Assembly: GCA_004028795.1 (NCBI GenBank)
Contig: SAIW01000011.1
Span: 62,001-126,000, forward strand
Source of the DNA: Chitinophagaceae bacterium
GTDB taxonomy: Bacteria > Bacteroidota > Bacteroidia > Chitinophagales > Chitinophagaceae
DNA length: 64,000 bases
Direction: 5' to 3'
Numbering within the stretch: position 1 is the first letter of the stretch; each line of letters opens with the position of its first letter. Positions 59,989 to 64,000 of the stretch are shown here, one piece after another. The notes under the pieces were generated by a model that worked only from the letters and a program-made list of their open reading frames with translations, had not been told where the DNA came from and made no database searches. The position numbers and the translations under genes were made by a program.

Positions 59989-62559
59989 ATGAAGTATTTA
60001 TATATGCTGCTCATTGGCTTCTTATGCTTTCATTTCACAATTGCCCAGTCAACAGAAAAAAATGATTCTTTTTTTGTTGCAGGTGTTTGTGAACAATGTA
60101 AAGCAAGAATACAAAACGCAGTAAAATTAAAAGGAGTAAGTAATGCTGTTTGGAATGTTGATAGCAAAATATTAAATGTTACTTACAATGAAAGCGTAAT
60201 TACACTCAATAAAATAAAAAATAAAATTCTGGCAGCCGGTCATGATTTGGAAGATAAAAAAGCAAAAGATATTATCTATAAACAACTGCCAAATTGTTGT
60301 CATTACAGAGAGTTGACTGTTAATGATGAGAAACAGCAAACAGTAAGTGATTCAACAGCTTCAATAACTATTAATAACGCTGAAACAATAAAAGGTGTGG
60401 TAGTAGAAGAAGATGCCAAAGGAAAATTTAATCCTCTGCAAAACGCAAGTGTATATTGGTTGGGCAGTGATAAAGGGGTAGTAACAGATAATTACGGAGT
60501 CTTCAACATTAAACCTATACAAAGCAATAATAAACTGATTGTTAGTTACACAGGTTATGTTTCAGATACTATTGATGTTGCAGATAAAAATGTTTTTAAA
60601 ATAGTGTTGGCTGCTAAGAAAAATTTCACTGAAGTAACGGTTAGTAGTAAAAGAAGAACAAGCTATGTTTCTTCTTTAGAAACCTTCAGAACACAGATAA
60701 TGACAGGAGGCGAATTACTGAAAGCAGCCTGTTGTAATTTGAGTGAAAGCTTTGAAACAAACCCTTCTGTAGATGTTTCTTATAACGATGCTGTTACCGG
60801 TTCAAAACAAATTCAGTTATTGGGTTTAAGTGGAAACTATAGTCAACTTACGGTTGAAAATCTTCCCGGCCCGCGTGGCTTGGCTACACCATTGGGATTA
60901 AATTCTATTGCAGGCCCGTGGATTGAAAGTATTCAATTAACAAAAGGTGTTGGCTCTGTTGCTAATGGTTATGAAAGTATTGCTGGGCAAATAAATGTTG
61001 AATTGAAGAAACCCGAATCATCAGAAAAATTATTAGCCAATGCATACGTAAATGATTTTGGTAAAACAGACTTGAATTTGAATGTATCAAAACGATTGAA
61101 TAAGAACTGGTCAACAGCTTTGTTATTGCATGATGATTTTTCTAATAATACTTCAATGGATGAAAACAAAGATGGTTTCAGAGATATGCCAACGGGTAAT
61201 TTATTCAGTTTAGTTAATCGTTATAAGTATGATAACAGCAAAGGCTTATTAGCACAAGTTGGTGTTAAAGCAATGATAGATGATAAGATTGCAGGCCAAA
61301 CAGCTTTTAACCCTTCTAAAGATAAAGGCACCACTAATGCTTATGGTGTTGGAATAAAAACAGAGCGTTATGAATTATTTGGAAAGCTGGGTTATGTGTT
61401 TCCTCAACAACGGTATAAAAGTGTTGGTTTGCAATTAGCTGCTATTAATCATCAACAAAATGCATACTTCGGCTTAACTGATTATAATGCAAAGCAAAAG
61501 AGTTTTTATACCAACTTTATTTACCAATCAATCATTAACACAACAGAGCATAAATTCAGAACAGGTATAAGCTTTAGTTATGATGATTATAATGAAATTT
61601 TTAAAAATCAATTGTACACAAGAACAGAAATTGTTCCCGGTGCTTTCTTTGAATACACATTTACGCCAAGTGATAAATTCAGTGCTGTAGCGGGTTTGCG
61701 GGTAGACAATAATAATTTATTCGGTTCATTTGTTACTCCGAGATTAAATATTCGTTATGAACCTTTTAAAGGGACAGTAATAAGAATGAGTGCCGGAAGA
61801 GGACAACGCACTGCCAATATTTTTGCAGAAAATACAAGTGTGTTTGTTAGTGCAAGGCAAGTAAATATTATTAACCCCCAGGCAGGAAAAGCTTACGGCT
61901 TAAACCCCGAAGTGGCTTGGAATAAAGGCATTACAGTTGATCAAAAATTTAAACTGTTTTCAAGAGATGCAACTGTAAGCATTGATTATTTCAGGAATGA
62001 TTTTACTAATCAGGTGGTAACAGATTTGGAGTATGCCAGAGCAATAAGGTTTTATAACCTGAACGGACCATCTTATTCCAACAGTTATCAGATAGAATTA
62101 AATGCAGAGCCCTTGAAAAAGTTTGAAGTGAGATTGGCTTACCGATATTTTGATGTTAAAACAACTTACAACAACGTGTTGTTAGAAAAACCATTGTTGG
62201 CACCGCACAGAGCTTTCTTAAGCTTAGATTATGCAACAACCAACGCATGGAAATTTAATTATACGGTTACTTATAATGGTGTGAAAAGATTACCGAATAC
62301 AAGTGCTAACACAACCCAATTTCAATTAGCTAATTACTCGCAGGATTATGTGCTGATGAATGTACAGGTTTCAAAATCTTTCGGTAAAAAATATCCGATG
62401 GATGTTTATGTTGGAGCAGAAAATATAACCGGCTTTACGCAACCAAATGCAATTGTTGCTGCCAATCAACCATTCGGGCAATACTTTGATGCATCCATGA
62501 TTTGGGGACCAATAACAGGAAGAATGTTGTATGTTGGATGGAGATTAAAATTGAAATAA
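59989..62559 (+). CDS. TonB-dependent receptor with an N-terminal HMA domain
   Basis: An 856-residue outer-membrane receptor. The signal peptide is MLLIGFLCFHFTIAQ. Residues 25-105 form an HMA-like domain with VAGVCEQCKARIQ (Cys34, Cys37) and PNCCHYRE (Cys103, Cys104). A carboxypeptidase-regulatory domain follows (IKGVVVEEDAKGKFNPLQNA). The plug has KAACCNLSESFETNPSVDVS and QIQLLGLSGNYSQLTVENLP. The remainder is a 22-strand barrel ending GWRLKLK. It probably imports a metal or metal complex, most likely copper, using TonB energy. The HMA part is paralogous to the protein encoded upstream. Confidence 0.88.
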   Translation: MKYLYMLLIGFLCFHFTIAQSTEKNDSFFVAGVCEQCKARIQNAVKLKGVSNAVWNVDSKILNVTYNESVITLNKIKNKILAAGHDLEDKKAKDIIYKQLPNCCHYRELTVNDEKQQTVSDSTASITINNAETIKGVVVEEDAKGKFNPLQNASVYWLGSDKGVVTDNYGVFNIKPIQSNNKLIVSYTGYVSDTIDVADKNVFKIVLAAKKNFTEVTVSSKRRTSYVSSLETFRTQIMTGGELLKAACCNLSESFETNPSVDVSYNDAVTGSKQIQLLGLSGNYSQLTVENLPGPRGLATPLGLNSIAGPWIESIQLTKGVGSVANGYESIAGQINVELKKPESSEKLLANAYVNDFGKTDLNLNVSKRLNKNWSTALLLHDDFSNNTSMDENKDGFRDMPTGNLFSLVNRYKYDNSKGLLAQVGVKAMIDDKIAGQTAFNPSKDKGTTNAYGVGIKTERYELFGKLGYVFPQQRYKSVGLQLAAINHQQNAYFGLTDYNAKQKSFYTNFIYQSIINTTEHKFRTGISFSYDDYNEIFKNQLYTRTEIVPGAFFEYTFTPSDKFSAVAGLRVDNNNLFGSFVTPRLNIRYEPFKGTVIRMSAGRGQRTANIFAENTSVFVSARQVNIINPQAGKAYGLNPEVAWNKGITVDQKFKLFSRDATVSIDYFRNDFTNQVVTDLEYARAIRFYNLNGPSYSNSYQIELNAEPLKKFEVRLAYRYFDVKTTYNNVLLEKPLLAPHRAFLSLDYATTNAWKFNYTVTYNGVKRLPNTSANTTQFQLANYSQDYVLMNVQVSKSFGKKYPMDVYVGAENITGFTQPNAIVAANQPFGQYFDASMIWGPITGRMLYVGWRLKLK

Positions 62560-63339
62560 TTATTTCTTCTTTTTTCCCCAGTTAATTCTTCTGCCAACTA
62601 ACATTTTAAAAACAAAACCTTCAGTAGCAGGTGTTAAGCCCCAACCGGGACCGATATTCAGTTCCCATTGGGGCGAACCTGTTAAATCGTATGCTAAATA
62701 AATAGCATGTGATTGGTCTGATAATTTAGCGAAATTATTTATGGGACCCTGACTTCCATAATATTCAATTCCTAAAAATGCTTTTTTAAAGAATTGATAA
62801 GATGCTTTAATATTCGGTTCAAAAACAGGAGTGTGGCCGCCATCAACACTTTGTAAAGCAATACCTAATGTTGGGTTGAATGACGCGTAAAACTTACCCC
62901 ATGTTTTATCAATAATCGGTCTCACTTCTACACTCCATGTTTGATCAGAATATTCAGGGCGTTGATAACCAACTTCTGCTGAAAGACTTATACCAACAGG
63001 TAAATGCCAACTTGCAGGAGCCATAATTCTGGGGCGGATATGTGTGCCTACAAATTGATAACCGTAAGGCGATGTGTAATTACTGAACAAATAAAAACCA
63101 ATTTCAAAATTGTTGGTTACACCTGTTGTAATTTCTAATGTTTCATGTAAAGCATGGTATGAAGGTCTTACACCTTTTACAAAATCTTTTTCACCAATAA
63201 AAGTATAGTTGCTGTGTAATTCAAAAATAGTTGATTTGGGAGCTTGCGTTTGTGAACCGTAGACTTGTATTTCGTAATTATCCTGTGCAAAAATGTTAAT
63301 TGAAAAAATTAAAAAATTGAGTAGTAAAATTTTCTTCAT
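62560..63339 (-). CDS. Exported beta-barrel-like protein
   Basis: A 259-residue protein with a signal peptide (ILLLNFLIFSINIFAQ). The rest is rich in alternating strands and aromatic residues (IFELHSNYTFIG, FEIGFYLFSNYTSPYGYQF, KASYQFFKKAFLGIEYYGSQ) and ends FKMLVGRRINWGKKKK. It is probably an outer-membrane barrel of unknown role. ATG 63339 is chosen over one eight codons upstream. Its stop codon abuts the convergent TonB-receptor stop with no gap. Confidence 0.7.
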   Translation of the reverse strand: MKKILLLNFLIFSINIFAQDNYEIQVYGSQTQAPKSTIFELHSNYTFIGEKDFVKGVRPSYHALHETLEITTGVTNNFEIGFYLFSNYTSPYGYQFVGTHIRPRIMAPASWHLPVGISLSAEVGYQRPEYSDQTWSVEVRPIIDKTWGKFYASFNPTLGIALQSVDGGHTPVFEPNIKASYQFFKKAFLGIEYYGSQGPINNFAKLSDQSHAIYLAYDLTGSPQWELNIGPGWGLTPATEGFVFKMLVGRRINWGKKKK

Positions 63340-63363
63340 GTTGAATTTATTGATACAGTACAA

Positions 63364-63377
63364 GAGTGCGACGCAAC
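63364..63377 (-). repeat. Dispersed repeat family A, copy 10 (core only)
   Basis: On the minus strand it reads GTTGCGTCGCACTC, upstream of the barrel gene. Confidence 0.6.
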
Positions 63378-63484
63378 ATAAGTATAAACAAAGAAACTGT
63401 AGCTTGGTTCAAAACAAATCGATTAAAATTTGCTTACAGAAAATACAAATAACACATAAAAATTCAGCGTTATTACCGAGGGAT

Positions 63485-64000
63485 TTATTTTTCAAAATAT
63501 ACCAAACTTCCGCCAACCCATTCTTTGTCTTTATTATAACGCACACCAATCATTTTACCCTTGCTTAAACGTGCTAAATTGTTGGTGGCAACTGGTCTTG
63601 CTTCTCCATCTTTCCAGAAATAAAATATGCGAACTTCTGCTTTGGCAGGAATATCAGGCGTTGTAATAACATCGGCGTACTTTACTTTCTTTTGTAAAAT
63701 CCAGTTATGCGGGTCGGTAATTCTTTTAATATCATCTTCAGTTACATCAATTACCACACCCTGCCCTGCAAAAGAAAACAAAGGTTTTAAAACATAATTC
63801 TCTAAATCGGCGGGCAGTGTTTTTATTTCATCTAAAAAGGTTGTTTCAGGAATGTATTTATGTTTTATGAAAGGTATAGTGTACTTACTTATTTTGTAAA
63901 ACCAGTTAGGGTGGGGCACCCACTCAACATTTAATTCTTCTAATAAAATTTTTCCTTTGTCTTGTATTTCTTTTGATTGTTGTTGAAGGTCATCAAAAAT
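63485..64000 (-). CDS. ATP-grasp-like protein (partial, 5' end outside window)
   Basis: The frame is open from the stop at 63485 to the window edge, giving the last 171 residues. A GTG at 63919 is in frame but lies mid-protein: the residues before it (GKILLEELNVEWVPHPNWFY) read as coding. NYVLKPLFSFAGQGVVIDVT and WILQKKVKYADVITTPD, followed by AEVRIFYFWKDGEARPVATN, resemble the ATP-binding and C-terminal parts of ATP-grasp enzymes. The reaction is unknown. Annotation should start from the neighbouring sequence. Confidence 0.65.
   Translation of the reverse strand: MFDDLQQQSKEIQDKGKILLEELNVEWVPHPNWFYKISKYTIPFIKHKYIPETTFLDEIKTLPADLENYVLKPLFSFAGQGVVIDVTEDDIKRITDPHNWILQKKVKYADVITTPDIPAKAEVRIFYFWKDGEARPVATNNLARLSKGKMIGVRYNKDKEWVGGSLVYFEK

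Overview
The window comes from a low-GC Gram-negative member of the Bacteroidota, most likely the family Chitinophagaceae. I infer this from protein families rather than a marker-gene alignment: a T9SS-type C-terminal domain, TonB-dependent receptors, a PafA-type phosphatase, a Porin_10-type barrel, a HYC_CC_PP protein, a CcmD-like small protein with a signal peptide, and promoters of the Bacteroidetes type (TTG, about 19 nt, TAnnTTTG). Shine-Dalgarno sequences are rarely visible. The region reads as ordinary chromosome: housekeeping genes, cell-envelope genes, two tRNAs and the SRP RNA. No phage or transposase gene is seen.

Layout. 1-4.1 kb (minus strand): topoisomerase IV, parC (cut by the window edge) and parE, with a DUF1835 gene between them. 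4.2-7.1 kb: a cysteine-cluster protein, a NamZ-like DUF1343 protein and a secreted BNR-repeat protein. 7.1-7.4 kb: a structured, terminator-ended intergenic region. 7.4-12.1 kb: a DMT-type membrane protein, a duplicated peptide ABC ATPase, the cytochrome c biogenesis pair ccsA/ccmD and glutamate dehydrogenase. 12.2-16.7 kb: small metabolic genes, a secreted vWA-like protein, an orphan HSDR_N nuclease-like protein and AMP nucleosidase. 16.8-20.6 kb (mostly minus): tdk, a VapBC toxin-antitoxin pair, ccmB, an unknown protein and waaA. 20.7-27.9 kb: a nucleotide-sugar operon (DegT, Ugd, Uxs, a WbpO/TviB-like dehydrogenase, RmlD) followed by a secreted hydrolase and a peroxiredoxin. 28-34.4 kb: a lone T9SS-domain protein, SAM hydrolase, SDR, tRNA-Lys, GH51 arabinofuranosidase, SSB, an Ldh-family oxidoreductase and a lipoprotein. 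34.4-36.0 kb: a three-unit array of hairpin-rich repeats abutting a HEPN-like gene. 36-43.7 kb: DoxX, tRNA-Gln, a Dph6-like protein, RNase HI, PhzF, SRP RNA, a transaldolase-like protein, a CBM48-like protein, PafA and a serine palmitoyltransferase-like enzyme. 43.9-50.7 kb: a DUF4382 lipoprotein and a complete RND efflux operon. 50.7-56.7 kb: an M20 peptidase, purine nucleoside phosphorylase and a regulator-kinase-regulator signalling cluster. 56.9-64 kb: a porin, a probable metal (copper) handling operon ending in an HMA-TonB receptor fusion, a beta-barrel protein and a truncated ATP-grasp-like gene.

The most unusual content is repetitive. At least four dispersed short-repeat families and one local tandem array are present. 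Family A (core GTTGCGTCGCACACTTGTAC) has about ten intergenic copies. Family B (CGCAAAGTCGCAGAGAACG type) has four. Family C is a palindromic element with TGTCATTTCGA-like ends and three copies. Family D is a C/G-rich inverted pair that supplies the start of one gene and the end of another. Several ORFs also carry low-complexity peptide insertions. The hairpin array next to the HEPN-like gene, and the CxxC...CC metal-binding module shared between a secreted protein and a TonB receptor, are the best candidates for undescribed biology. Both remain hypotheses from sequence reading alone.
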